Shown here: piece by piece, positions 1 through 11,423 of the stretch
Position numbering within the stretch: the first letter of the stretch is position 1
How the letters are laid out: every line of letters starts with the position of its first letter
From: Apoda limacodes
Taxonomy: Eukaryota > Arthropoda > Insecta > Lepidoptera > Limacodidae
Assembly (NCBI GenBank): GCA_946406115.1
Contig: OX291553.1
Location: forward strand, 5,833,001 to 5,897,000
DNA: 64,000 nucleotides
Direction: 5' to 3'
Position numbers and translations under genes: made by a program
Notes under the pieces: generated by a model
What the model saw: only the letters and a program-made list of their open reading frames with translations
What the model was told of the DNA's origin: nothing
The model's database searches: none

Positions 1-1149
1 GAGCGGCGGGCGCCAGATTGATATCAAATCTTTTCATTTTTAAAATTTAAGAATTACATTAAAAAAATAAATTTAAATGAGCCTGCCCTAAAACAGAATT
101 CGACCATTGTACCTCAGTTACGTAGTCAGGGCTTTATTAAGACCAAAGCTTTATTTTGTTAACCTTTTTCTCTTTTATACTATTTAGATATTTAGGTATC
201 AAACTTTTATACTTTGACCTGACACAAGCTATTTATAGACACTTGCATACTCTTTTTAAATTTTTCCTTCTACCATTTTATTAACCTCTATCACTTTCCT
301 CTCCCTTTTTTAGCTCGTAATAATCTAAATTTTTCCTTCTACCATTTTATAAACCTATATCACTTTCCTCTCTCTTTTTTAGCTCGTAATATCGCTCAAT
401 AAGTCGGTTACGTGATTGTTATGTGGCAAGATCAGTTTTGATTGATGTTGGCATTTTTCAGTCTTCCGCCGACTCTTAATTGTCCGTCCTTATCTAAAAA
501 TGGGGAGAGAGGAAGTCATTGGCTTTTATTGTCCACCTTTTTGTTTCGTTGTACATCATAAATTTCGATTGCAAAAACGTTTTTTTGTACATATTTTCTG
601 ATTATAATTGTGCTTGCCGTAATTCAGAAATTGATAAATTTGCTTGAGTAGAACAAAGATGAACAAATGCACGTAAAACCCGCGCGTGTACTCGGGTGAA
701 GACGAAAAATTAAGAAACGGGTAATTTACCTGGCCTTCTTGATTTTGTCAGCTCAGTATCATGATTTGATGATATTGGCATGATGGTTTTTTTATTCGTG
801 ATTTCAAAATCATTAAAATTTAGATTATTTTTATAAAGTAGATCCTTCAAAACAGCTTAATTATGTAGATAACAACAATAGCTAAAATTCAGCTGACAAA
901 AACAGCTGGAAATTTTGAATTAAATAGATAATTTTTTGGCGTCCGGTTTACATTTTATTGGCGTGTGCAACGAATTTTCAACCGTACAACGAAAGCATTT
1001 AAGATGATTTTTTCACTTTACTGTGCAAAACTCATCAATACCTCGCCTTAATCGCACTCGGCTGCTATTTCTTTTTATGACACGTGCTACTGACGATATT
1101 GGTTGATGATGATATTGGTAATCAACTGGGGCCATTCCACCACAATGAT
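1..1149. other. AT-rich stretch with short tandem duplication
   Basis: No gene is visible. The only structure I see is a direct duplication with a 69-base period at 258-390. Both units run from 'aaatttttccttctacc' to 'tagctcgtaat' with a few substitutions. The rest is low-complexity AT-rich sequence. Confidence 0.5.
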
Positions 1150-2130
1150 CTTTTAATTGATCAACTGAAATACACCGAGTCGCACAAACAGCGGGATTGT
1201 GACCTGATTTGACGAAGTTCTAGCACGTCGCCGTATTTTTCTCACTCTGTTTGCTACAAATGTGCGCCAACGGTTGGGGTCTCCTTTAAACCAACCACGG
1301 ACAGCGGTTGAGTCTGACCAGCCAAAGACCTTGATATTGTGTTCCACTAAGCAAGATTTTACCTTTCCTATTAGTTTTGCTAATAGGTATGCGCCGCTTG
1401 ATTCAAGTCGAGGTAATGAGGTATTTTTCTTTGGCAATATAAGTTTTGATTTTACCGCTACTCATGTAATGGAAGGTTGCGACTTGTTGTTTCTATTGGC
1501 CTTGCAATATATAATACAGGCGTACGCTTTAATAGATACGTCGCAGAATCCATGAAGCTCCATCATCGCAAGCCACCTCGGATCTTTAATTTCGTTGATT
1601 TCATTTAATCCTGTTTTTATTTTATTCCAATCTGTGCTTATATCAAGTGGCAGTTTGTCGTCCCAGCCGAGATTTTCACATAACAAGCCTTTTTGAAATA
1701 AAATTTTTAACTATGTGGATACTGGTAATAGCCAACCGAGGGGGTCAAATATTTTTGAAATCGCTGATAATAACTGGCGTTTAGTTGTGATGTCTTGTGA
1801 GGTATCAATTTTCAGTTAGAATTGAAATTCGTGTAAATGTGGACACCAACGGAAGCCCAAAGTCTTTGTGGACTCCTGATACCTAAAGTTAAATGCTTCG
1901 TGTCCTTGCTGTTCTATGCCTATATCTTGGAGAAGCTCTTGTTTATTGGACGACCACTTTCTTAGATTAAGCCCTTCAGATTTAGGGAGATCTATCAAAT
2001 CAGGTTGCAGCTGTTTTGCTGACTGGAGGCTGTAACTGCCACTCAGTAAATCATCCATGTATAACTGTTCTTCAAGTACTTTATGTGGTGATGTATGTGA
2101 GTATTGCAGAGTATTTGGTTGAACCGATTT
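1150..2130 (-). pseudogene. BEL/Pao retrotransposon pol remnant
   Basis: Three broken minus-strand reading frames carry signatures of a BEL/Pao pol polyprotein. The first, near 2060, reads MDDLLSG, the BEL/Pao form of the YVDD reverse-transcriptase box. The next, at 1462-1686, reads LGWDDKLP and then ELHGFCDVSIKAYA, the RNase H start typical of Pao. The last, at 1153-1437, reads LPRLESSGAYLLAKL and WSDSTAVRGWFKGDP. The order along the minus strand is the expected RT then RNase H. Frameshifts and stops separate the pieces, and no gag, integrase or LTR is visible. This is an inactive fragment. The clade assignment rests on these motifs read by eye. Confidence 0.8.
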
Positions 2131-2749
2131 TAATGTTCAGTTCGTACTTTCCCCTCAGTTTCGAGAGATTTTAAAGAAGAAAGACAAATAGACAGATTGT
2201 TTTTTTTTGATCGTATGTATATTTTTATGGCTACCTTAATATAGATTTCTGATATCTGTAGGTAAGGTATTTAATATTTTAGGTAATATATATTTAGTAC
2301 AACGCGTGCCATAATTATTGTAGTATGAAGTGGGGAATAATATTCTAAATTGGGCAATATTCTTAAGAAAGTCGGTCTACTGTATTTCTCTAGCAGATAT
2401 ATACTCGTCTTTTAAAATTGATAATTTTATTTTATTTTGGATGGGTATTATCTTACAATATTCAAATAGCATGGAATAATCGTTATCGTATATTTTTTTT
2501 ATTTTTTTCGGTGCAATTACTTTAAGCAGTCTGATTTGAAACCTGTATATATAATCTAAAAGATGTTCTGTATGTTCTAACATAACTACTTAGTCAGTTA
2601 TCAATAACAAAATCGGCAAGCGCGAGGTATAACATGCGTAATATTTTATACGGAGTTTTATGTCGAATGAAAGAATTTACATAATATAGTTCTATGTGGT
2701 TTTTTGGCTTTTCCAACTTAATTTGTTGTCAATAATAAACATCAATGTA

Positions 2750-3606
2750 CATTTAAGTCTTCTTAACATATCTCCAACAGCAATCGACTGGTTTCATAGT
2801 TACTTGCGTGGGCGCCGTCAGCGGATCAAGGTAGATGATTCTTTCTCTACTTGGTGCTACACCAATGCCGGCATTCCGCAAAGTGGCGCATTGTCTTCAC
2901 TTCTCTTTGCTATTTTCATTAATAATATAACATCTAATTTATCTTCTCTCTACCATCTATATGCAGACGATCTTCAAATATATACTCAGGCTCCGGTAAG
3001 TGAACTAAAAAGTGCAGTTGCTATAATAAATGGCGATCTTGCTCGTATTACAGAGTGGAGTACCTCGTTCGCTCTTACTGCAAATACAAATAAAACTCAA
3101 CTTATCATTGTGAGTGGTTTAAGAATGATACCTAAGATTAATGTACAGAATCTCCCTGAAGTGAGTATAAACGAAACAGTCATTCCATATAGCGAGACTG
3201 TTAAAAACTTAGGTATCATTATAGACCAGACACTTTCATGGCACCACAATTAAAAGGAGTTAGCAGAAAAATATTTGCATCAGCTAAATCTATTAGCAGA
3301 TTAAGTAACTTCCTACCCATTTCCACTAAAATTGCACGGGCAAGATCCCTTTTGCTTACTGTTCTCGATTATGCGGATGCTAGCTATCTTGACCTTACTG
3401 AGCAGCAATTAAATAAGCTTGAGCGTCTCCAGAACCTATGCATTAGGTACATATTTGGTCTACGTAAATATGATCACATATCCGAATTTCGATTAAAACT
3501 CAAGTGGCTCCCAATTCGCCTTCGCCGGAATACTTTCGACGTCAAACAAGCAAAAACTTTAAGAATATTTAAAAACCTGGTAATTACACATTACTTGAAG
3601 AGTTAA
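2750..3606 (+). pseudogene. Non-LTR (CR1/Jockey-group) RT fragment
   Basis: This is the C-terminal half of a LINE reverse transcriptase, 5' truncated. The frame ending at 3253 has the FxxYL-RGRRQRIKV region, the degenerate GIPQSGALSSLLF box (normally GVPQGSVLGPLLF) and the catalytic YADDLQIY box. It then has the NxxKTQ and NLGIIID motifs. A one-base frameshift near 3240 moves the thumb and C-terminal part (KLERLQNLCIRYIFG) to a second frame that ends at 3606. Endonuclease and ORF1 are absent. It is a typical dead-on-arrival copy, now further decayed. No poly(A) tail is obvious; the 3' side is AT-rich and contains a repeated 'tgtagttt(a/g)tgtattagtatta' unit at about 3654-3735. Confidence 0.8.
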
Positions 3607-4159
3607 GCTGTCTCATAAGTACACTGATTATTCATCTATATTAATTAAGATGTATGTAGTTTATGTATTAGTATTAGTTTATCTTTTATTTTATTTATAT
3701 GTTTGTAGTTTGTGTATTAGTATTATTTAATATTTATTAATTTAGTATACATTTGTATATATTATGATATTTCATATTGTTAGGTTTTGATCCGTAACTA
3801 ATATTTATTCAGTTAGCATATACTACTCAAATTTTCTATAAAGTATCCTTTACCCAAAGGTTGTCTGAAAAAGATCGCTTATTAGCGATAAGACCGCCAA
3901 TTTGTTATATTTTTACTTATTTTAATAATGTGTTCTTTGTTTATGCGCAATAAAGTAGATTCATATTATTATTATCAATGTACATGTAGTGTTTTACAAA
4001 CTCAACATTGTTACATTTGCAATTTTTATTATTTATATGTAAGCATTTATGTGAGTGAGCAACGATTCGAGGATGGTAATCTATTTTATGATGGCTGGTA
4101 TGAATGTAAATGGCCAAGCCAGCGTCATGGACTCATTTACAAAAATATTTAAAACTATG

Positions 4160-4690
4160 TTGTAATAGTTTGAGCAATGTTAACATCTCTTTTGGCTACT
4201 AATATGCATGTATCGTCAGTGAACACATGTCATTTACATATAAAAAATATTCGGTGGGTCAAAGTATAGAACCATCTGCTGTTTCCTTTTGTGGTATTTA
4301 TAGACACTGAAGCTATTGTTTAGTTTTACTGATGTGTTTCTATTATCATGATAGCTCTTAAACCACTCTAGAAGGGGGTCCTGTTTGCCATAATTTTGAG
4401 ATTTTTGAGAAATTTTAAAAGAGAGAAATAATTCAAAGTGTCAAATGCCTTTCTAAAATCGATGAAATCAATATTTTTCATTCACATAATCGTTGATTTC
4501 ATTGGTAAAGCGACACAATAGCTGAGTAATAGTTTTATTTCTTTTGGAAACTGTATTGTCTTGTGTTAATTAAACTGTTATCATGTCAAGTGTTATCAAC
4601 TACTTTGTCTATACATGATAAAATACTGATTGGTCGATAATTTTTTTAGTTAGTATAGCTACCTTTTTTGTAAATAGGTCTTATATAATA
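4160..4690 (-). pseudogene. Highly decayed LINE RT fragment
   Basis: Minus-strand translation in shifting frames gives recognisable RT pieces in the right order. These are KNYRPISIL near 4640, FIDFRKAFDTLN near 4460 and a DDT box near 4210. Many stops and frameshifts separate them. It is a non-LTR retrotransposon relic of CR1/Jockey-like type. It directly abuts a gypsy integrase relic on its 5' side. Confidence 0.55.
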
Positions 4691-4692
4691 CT

Positions 4693-5020
4693 GACGGTAC
4701 CCCATGTCTAGCAAAAAGTTCTTTTATAGCATCTTAAGTAAGATTATCTGTTAAATTTACTAACACTTGTATATCAACATATTTCCTATATGCATCCACT
4801 AATAGCATATATGACTTTCCCTTTAAAAAGAAAATATCTACAGACACACTGTTATTGGTTCTTGTCTATTAGAATTTTGGTACATTTTACAATTTTCACA
4901 GTTATTAATACAATTCTCTATTTTTTTTATACATTGATGGCCAAAATATAACATTTCTGGCCATTGCCTTACATTTAACATTACCCATAGATGCATACTG
5001 GTAATATGTCGGTTATGAGA
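4693..5020 (-). pseudogene. Ty3/gypsy integrase relic
   Basis: The minus strand encodes short pieces of a gypsy integrase. They are KCKAMARNVIFWPSM (the usual 'KARARxxxYWPG' region), a CINNCENC zinc-binding cysteine pair, VDIFFLKGKSYMLLVDAY (first catalytic Asp region) and AIKELFARHGVPSVLY. They lie in different frames with stops between. The fragment ends abruptly at about 4692, where LINE RT sequence begins. It probably represents two decayed elements joined by insertion or deletion. Confidence 0.6.
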
Positions 5021-6375
5021 GATCTAGGAATAATTATTTGAGTAGGTACCTTTTAATAGTAGACCCTTACTTTCATTCAATTCATGCCTATAATCAAACT
5101 AAACTTTAGCTTCAGAATCCACTTCACATTAATTGTTAGACCATCCACTTTTAATGTACGTTTAAACTATTTGCAAATGACAATCGTCACAAATAATTGT
5201 GTCATCAATAATTTACTTTTCTCTATCATTTATCACTAGCATCAAATTTACTAAAAACTAAAGCAACATGGGTTTCAATATTTGTATGATAGGCTCTTGA
5301 TTTTTGTTGGAAATAATATCTACTCAGATGATCAGCCACAACATGCAAATCGCTTATCAGAAACCAGGCTATCTTGATTATCTTCAAATTAAGGGTTTCC
5401 AAAAATAGAAGAAACCGAATTCAACACGCAGCATTTGCGTGTGCGCGGCGAGAATGCGAAATTCCAATTTTTACGAAGTTTCAAGCAAAACTGAGTTCGT
5501 GTAGATGGCGCGTACAAATCATTAACACACGGCGGATAAGGCACTCTCTTACATCTTTTCATCGCGATAACGAAATACTCGCAAACCAGACGTCATAGGC
5601 TACCCCCAAATTAACACACAAACTAGCTAAATAGACTAGGGGCGGATATCCACCACACCAAAATTTACTGATATATTCTCATAACATTCCTTTTCACTGT
5701 CTGCTTAAGTAAATGTGTTATATATGCCTAAACATACAATGAAGAAGCAAAGCGACTTGTTTTTCTTGTACTTTTTGGTAGCCCCAGATGCCGTTCTGTA
5801 CAAACTGAATAGTTACATCTATTTTTTGTATCCTTCAGCAGTTAAATCAATAAGATTTCCTGGAGGTTTCAGCCCAGATATTCTCACCATACTGATGTCG
5901 CTATTTACATCTTTTGACATATTTATTTTCTTCAATCTTCACTTTTGCTGATAACTCGAATTTTTATTAGTATCCATGGCGCATATTTCGTACTTCGATT
6001 AATTAGGAAGTAGCAATAAAAGATAGCGCCCATTTAGTGTTCAAGGTAACTGTGCGCAGACGTCTCCGTACAACTAGATGGCGCTGATCACACAAACGTA
6101 TTTCTATATGTACATCTACGTATTTCTATACAAAGCTGCATCACTCTATGAAGTTTTCTAAGCTGCTCGCTAGCATATATATAAAATTCTCATGTCCTAT
6201 CCTAGGACCCTCTTTTGGTCCCAGGCCCCGTAACGGGCAGAAAGTACTTTCTCTTTTGATCATCGCTTTACCGAGTCGCTAAAAATAAATAAAACTTTTG
6301 TTTAAATTTTTTGTTTTGTTGTAATAAATAAAAAATAAATAAAACATGCAGAAAAAGAGATAATAAATTATATAG
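5021..6375. other. Intergenic, no supported gene
   Basis: AT-rich sequence. A 74-codon open stretch at 5374-5598 and a 78-codon one at 5715-5951 have no recognisable domain and look like chance frames. A GC-richer patch lies near 6200-6260. I see no RNA gene. Confidence 0.4.
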
Positions 6376-6840
6376 ATCAGGAAGCAATTACTTTTTTCAA
6401 AACTTTAATGTACTATTTTATTGTTTTTTTTTTGACTTCGTTATGATTTTTTTATATATTCGCTCAGTCCCCATGGTATGTTGATTCCACCATTTGGAAT
6501 TCTACGTGCAAAATTTAAATTTGTCTTTAGTTTTTGCGTGAAGCTAGGACATATGGACATACTGACAAACTACACTAACAAGTTTGCTCACCACCCATGA
6601 AAAATAGCATAATAATTTATAGCCGTGCAAAATTTTAACAGAATCTGTCCAAGTGTCCAGTACTTTTGGCGTGAAGCTTGGAAATACATACAAATACACA
6701 GACCATAATTATATTATATTTTAGATTCGGTATCATTTGTAGATTACGCAGCAATTACTTTTTTTAAATCTTCAATGTACATTTTTGAATGTAATGATTT
6801 TTTTATAAATGTTAAGATATCATGGAGCAACACGGTATCT
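6376..6840 (+). repeat. Interspersed repeat X, copy 1
   Basis: This segment matches a second copy in the same orientation that begins near 51040. Shared landmarks are 'gttgattccaccatttgga', 'tttttgcgtgaagctagga', 'aagtttgctcaccacccatga', 'cttttggcgtgaagct' and 'atcatggagcaacac'. In copy 2 these landmarks are split by a 3-kb insertion. Inside copy 1 a short direct repeat (an 'agcaattacttttttcaaa' version at 6384 and a related one at 6752) suggests an internal duplication. No coding capacity; element class unknown. Confidence 0.75.
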
Positions 6841-6961
6841 GTATATTATCTACAAAGCCGCGGATATCCATAGATAAACTGTTAAAATCTTGGAAATTTT
6901 ATTATAAACTTAAAAATTTACATCTTTGTCATTAAGGTAAAACGAACAATTAATTACTATT

Positions 6962-9906
6962 TGTAAAAGTTATTTTTGTATAAAGTTGTTTCGATGCTTA
7001 CGTGCGTTAAGGTTATTTATATTTTCTCGTCAAAATAATTTGCTATAAACTATTAGAAAAAAAGGAACACATACACAAAAAAAATAATAAAAAAAAGCAT
7101 AAAAAAAACTTATTCTGAAATTAAAAACATCAAAATTAAACTTAATAAATAAACTTAAATTTATTCTTGCATGACTTAGTAGTATCCACTTACTGAGACT
7201 CGATGTGGTTGTTACCTCCCTCTAAAGAACTGCAGTCCTCCTTCAGCAGGGACCTCGGATACTGTCAGGAATAGACAACTCTCGAGATCCTGAATGACAC
7301 TGTAGCTCTCACACTATTTTATGTCTTTTGTCACTGTCACTTTCAAAGTCCATAAAAGTGAATTATAACACTCGCGACGCGTTAAAAAAAATAATTAACG
7401 GTACCTGTATAGTTTAGGGAAAGAATGTTTATATTTGACATATATAAATATTTTTTAAATTAAGGATTTTAACATACGAAGTCAACACGTCGAAACAGGA
7501 ACCGGCGAACGCCAAAACCATCTTGTGCTCCTCTGATTTTAGACATAAAATAAGATCTAAGCGATTCATATACCAAAGATATATCTAGTTATAACTAGAT
7601 ATAGAAGTTTTTACCCTAACCGAACTTGTTTGGTCACACCAGCACTCCATATTACCAAACCCTTTCGGAAGTCAGAAGACAAGACTTCCCCATCAGAACC
7701 AGCTAGCAGCACTAAAAAAATCTAGACAATCAAACCATCCCTCCATACTGGAAATAAGTCTAAGCGTCCAAATCTCTCATTTACTTTTCCTTAGGCACAT
7801 ACTAGTCTCAAATCAACTTTCTTACAACCAATCGATCCTGCATGAATCTTAGTTTTAAGATTTATTTTAGGTAATCTATAATTTTTGGTTGTAGATTAAG
7901 TGTGTTCTAGAAATTAGGTTGCCTCGATATAATTAGACTTCATCGTTTAAGTAGTCGACGATAAATAAACTACAGGTACAAAAATATCAAGAACCATTTC
8001 CACAGTGTATCCTCAATGTTTGATATGTGTTTATCTAGACTTAGTCCAGATATAGTATGCCGTGAATCTGTAGCGAAGGACCGTTAGCGAAGATCTGGTC
8101 TAGATCTCCCTTCCGACTCAAACTCCATTGAACACACAGATTTTGGCGTGTGAATTAGTGTTGTGAAGTGTAGTTTTAAGAAATTTTATGTAATAAAAAA
8201 AAAAAATTTAGTTTAATGTAATTTTCAGTGACAATAATAAATTTAACTCAAATCAGAATTCTACTGTCATAGAAATAGTTAATGAAGACAAGGTATAATA
8301 AAAAAAAAAATAGACTGAGCTGTAAATTTAATTGTTTGTGTAACAACTCAGTCAAACTTGCTAAAAGTATTATTTAGCTTATTAAAATCTAGTTCATTTT
8401 TGTAGGCTTTCAGTTACGTTAATTTTGAAAATAAAGTGTAACAATAAATATTTTTTAAAAACACATAAAACTCAAACATTTCACAAAACTCACACACTCT
8501 CCTTAACATAAAAGAAAATCGAGAAATATTGCCCTATCACCCTTGTTCTACAAAATTTTCCCATAATAATAAAACCCGGCTAAAAAATAAATAACAGCCA
8601 GACTTAGAAAGTCTAGGTTACCTAGTTCTCCTAACAATCTATTAGACAACAAAATTAAAGAAAAACAGCTGAATTCTTTCTTGTCTGAAGAATAAGACAA
8701 AGAAAGACGAAATCCTTGTGTTTCAGAAAATTACCCGGGAAAACGGGGATTTTAGCACTCTTGTAAATCTAAATAAAAAAAAATAAAAAATTTCCTACCT
8801 CTGAAAAAAAAATTAAACCTTTTTTCAATCTATGTAACTTACACAATTTGTAACGTTTTCACTGTTTTAAAATAAAAAAAATTAAGACACTTTTCAAGCC
8901 TTGACGGACAGGCTGATTTCTCGAATCGCTCAACGTGCAAGCTCTCCGATAGCCCGACAATTTTCCGTATTATACTAGACGTCTAAACTCAACGATAGTC
9001 TGACAATCTCCTCTGAAGTTCTCTTCTCAATCTTCCACAAAGCCTTTGGAGTCAATCCCTACTGTAATGCTAAAATACTGAACATCATACAAGTAAATTC
9101 TTTGTTTCCGAGTTCAATATTAAATTCTGGCTGCGATCTTTGTTTATATAAAAGCCCGCCAGAAAATCATGTCACCATGAAAACGTAGGCAAATGTAGTT
9201 GTAAGGACTACATTACAATCCAACACATTTGAAACAGAAGACATATACGTGTGGTAATTGCAACGTTCCCAATTTTACAGCCAGTATAAATTGGTTTATC
9301 CGCTGTTATACGCCTTACCCCCTTCTCTCCCTTAACTCGTCTACAAACAAAGGAAATATTTTGAGAACAATAATGCCTTGTTTTCAAGCTGCCGCCTAAC
9401 TTAATACACCCCTGTACCCTTCTTTCCTCCGTTCCTCCAAATATAAACAATATTTACCACTGACATGGTCAACACCACCGCACAGAAAAACAACTCTATT
9501 TATATAAGGTTTGAATTTGTAGAAAAGACATAGCTATAACATGGTAAATTCATTACTATGTGTGCTAGCGTAGCGTATGGTTCACACCATTTTGTCATAT
9601 AAGCGTTATGCAAGTGTGAAATAGAACAGGAACAAATCCCACACGAGGGCACCAATCTTAATATAAACATAAGTTCGTGTACACTTCGTACCTCTGGGAA
9701 CAATGAGAAATAAACACTCCCGACTCAATTTTTTAAAACAAAGGCTACAATGAGAGTGCTGTCTGTTCAAATTACTGAGAAGTGTTTATTTTAATAAGTA
9801 CAAAGTTTTGTACTTTGGTTAAAATTGAAGTAAATATTTTAAGTATATAGTACAACCATACACTCGTTTTGCGAAATAAACTCTGTAGCAGAATAAATCT
9901 GTTACA
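6962..9906. mobile_element. Precise 2.9-kb insertion in block A
   Basis: Block B lacks this segment, which gives a natural empty site. The insertion begins TGTAAAAG, ends CTGTTACA, and is flanked by the 4-base direct repeat TATT (6958-6961 and 9907-9910). That fits a TG...CA element that makes a target duplication. An AATAAA lies shortly before the right end. I found no pair of long terminal repeats, no reading frame with transposon motifs and no long inverted repeat. The ends share only a weak TGTAA(A/C)AG similarity. It may be a non-autonomous LTR-type element or another element class. The interior is AT-rich with moderately GC-richer patches near 7200-7330, 8000-8160 and 8900-9060. Confidence 0.6.
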
Positions 9907-10176
9907 TATTCAGTCACACTTTGAAATAAATAAAATACTACTTAATAGATTTATTTAACCTTATGACTATTGAATACGTAGATTTAAAGCAGCAACCTTG
10001 CGGGCTCACGAGGCCAGGGCCAATTGTTTTGCTAGGCCGCTTGGTCTAACACACCGATTGTAAATTGATAATTAATCGACTATTATACGCCGTGTATAAC
10101 CGATCTTTACTAAGTTTTATTATTGCATTTCATTATTTACGATACGCAGAAACGGTCAACAGGGTTACCGCTTACA

Positions 10177-11133
10177 ATGCTCACGTGGATAATTGGATTA
10201 ATAGCAATTGCAGTTATATCTGTGATGTATCAGAAGTTCACACTTGGAATGTGTCATTCGAGTGCGCATATGGTGGGAAAGACTGTTATAATAACGGGAG
10301 GAAACTCTGGAATAGGATTTGAAACAGCTAAAGATTTAGCTGATCGTGGAGCAAGAGTCATTATTGCGTGTAGAAGTATGCAAAGAGCTACAGCTGCAAG
10401 AAAAATAATACTTAAATCGAATCCAGATGCAACAATTATATGTAAGCAACTAGATTTATCATCTTTACGTTCCGTTAAGGAATTTAGTGAACACATAATG
10501 AGAAGTGAGAAACGATTGGATGTACTTATTAATAATGCTGGTGCTTTAGAACTAGGAAATAATAGAACAGAAGATGGTTTACTTATCGGAATGCAAGTTA
10601 ATTACTTTGGACCATTTTTATTGACATGCCTTTTATTGCCTCTTCTGAAGTCATCGGCACCTAGTCGCATCATTAACATTTCATCTTCAGTTCATAAATA
10701 TGGTATAGTCGACTTTGACAATTTGAACATGGAAAAATATTGCAACAAATTTTTAATGTATCCTAATAGCAAGTTATATTTAAATATTATGACGGTAGAG
10801 CTAAGTCGAAGATTGAGTGGAACCGGTGTGACAGTTAATTGCTTACACCCTGGATGGGCAATGACAAATATATCTGATAATTATATTGGTATAAGACTAA
10901 AACAGTTTCTAATGAGGATTTTTAGATTAGTGTGTAAAACTCCTTTGGAAGCAGCACAGACGCCTATATATTTGGCAGTGTCACCGGAAGTTCAACAACT
11001 GACTGGAAAGTACTTTAGTGATTGTCGGGAACAAAAAGCGTCTCCGTTGTATCAAGATCGGGAGTTGTCGAAGAAGTTGTGGACTGAATCAGAGAAATTA
11101 GTGAAATTCACTCTCACTGATGTGTATATATAG
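10177..11133 (+). CDS. Retinol dehydrogenase 11-14-like SDR (SDR1)
   Basis: Predicted 318-residue intronless short-chain dehydrogenase/reductase. The family reversibly oxidises retinol or other lipid alcohols with NAD(P)(H) at the endoplasmic reticulum membrane. Residues 4-18 form one hydrophobic segment, likely a membrane anchor. The cofactor motif TGGNSGIG is at 40-47, the NNAG motif at 119-122, the catalytic serine in ISSS at 169-171, and YPNSK (catalytic Tyr195, Lys199) follows. HPGW at 224-227 is the usual loop after the fold. Arg66 after the second strand (ACRS) is the basic residue expected in NADP-preferring retinol dehydrogenases. The ATG at 10177 is chosen because it aligns with all paralogues; the open frame upstream begins only at TTG. 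The real substrate is unknown. Confidence 0.85.
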   Translation: MLTWIIGLIAIAVISVMYQKFTLGMCHSSAHMVGKTVIITGGNSGIGFETAKDLADRGARVIIACRSMQRATAARKIILKSNPDATIICKQLDLSSLRSVKEFSEHIMRSEKRLDVLINNAGALELGNNRTEDGLLIGMQVNYFGPFLLTCLLLPLLKSSAPSRIINISSSVHKYGIVDFDNLNMEKYCNKFLMYPNSKLYLNIMTVELSRRLSGTGVTVNCLHPGWAMTNISDNYIGIRLKQFLMRIFRLVCKTPLEAAQTPIYLAVSPEVQQLTGKYFSDCREQKASPLYQDRELSKKLWTESEKLVKFTLTDVYI

Positions 11134-11238
11134 TTATAAATAGTCCAGACCGAAATATATTATCAGCGTTTATCCGGCTTGGATATAAACTGGACTCAAG
11201 ATAACTTTTTACAAAAATTTTATTAACTATAATGCTAA

Positions 11239-11243
11239 GTTAC
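11239..11243. repeat. Gypsy target-site duplication, left
   Basis: GTTAC directly precedes the left LTR and recurs at 15048-15052 directly after the right LTR. A 5-base duplication is usual for Ty3/gypsy and Copia integrases. Block B has uninterrupted sequence at the corresponding place. Confidence 0.85.
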
Positions 11244-11375
11244 TGATAAGTATGTGAGTACGGGGCACAAGTGAAAGTCAAGACGGCTGTCAACGCACTG
11301 GCGTTTATTTTAAAGTAACCGTTTTGCGGACGCAGCCGCGTCTATAGCTACCTAGTTATAGCTACATATATAACA
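11244..11375 (-). repeat. Gypsy 3' LTR
   Basis: 132 bases, starting TGATAAG and ending TAACA on the plus strand. It is identical to 14916-15047 except at one base. It acts as the 3' LTR because the element reads on the minus strand. Confidence 0.93.
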
Positions 11376-11387
11376 ACCCTCCCCTAA
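11376..11387 (-). other. Polypurine tract of gypsy element
   Basis: On the element's sense strand, TTAGGGGAGGGT directly precedes the 3' LTR. This is the purine-rich primer expected for plus-strand DNA synthesis. Confidence 0.8.
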
Positions 11388-11423
11388 CAATTTGGACTAC
11401 ATACTTAATTCTAACATGACATA

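Noticed and set aside
5374..5951. Frames of 74 and 78 codons as genes
   Set aside because: No domain, no supporting context, and composition like surrounding non-coding DNA.
9208..9703. Minus-strand frames of 80 and 67 codons
   Set aside because: Within the 2.9-kb insertion, without transposon or host protein motifs; likely chance.
10123..10176. Upstream extension of SDR1 (18 extra codons)
   Set aside because: It starts only at TTG. The ATG at 10177 aligns with the start of all paralogues. The GTG openings before SDR2, SDR3 and SDR4 were rejected for the same reason.
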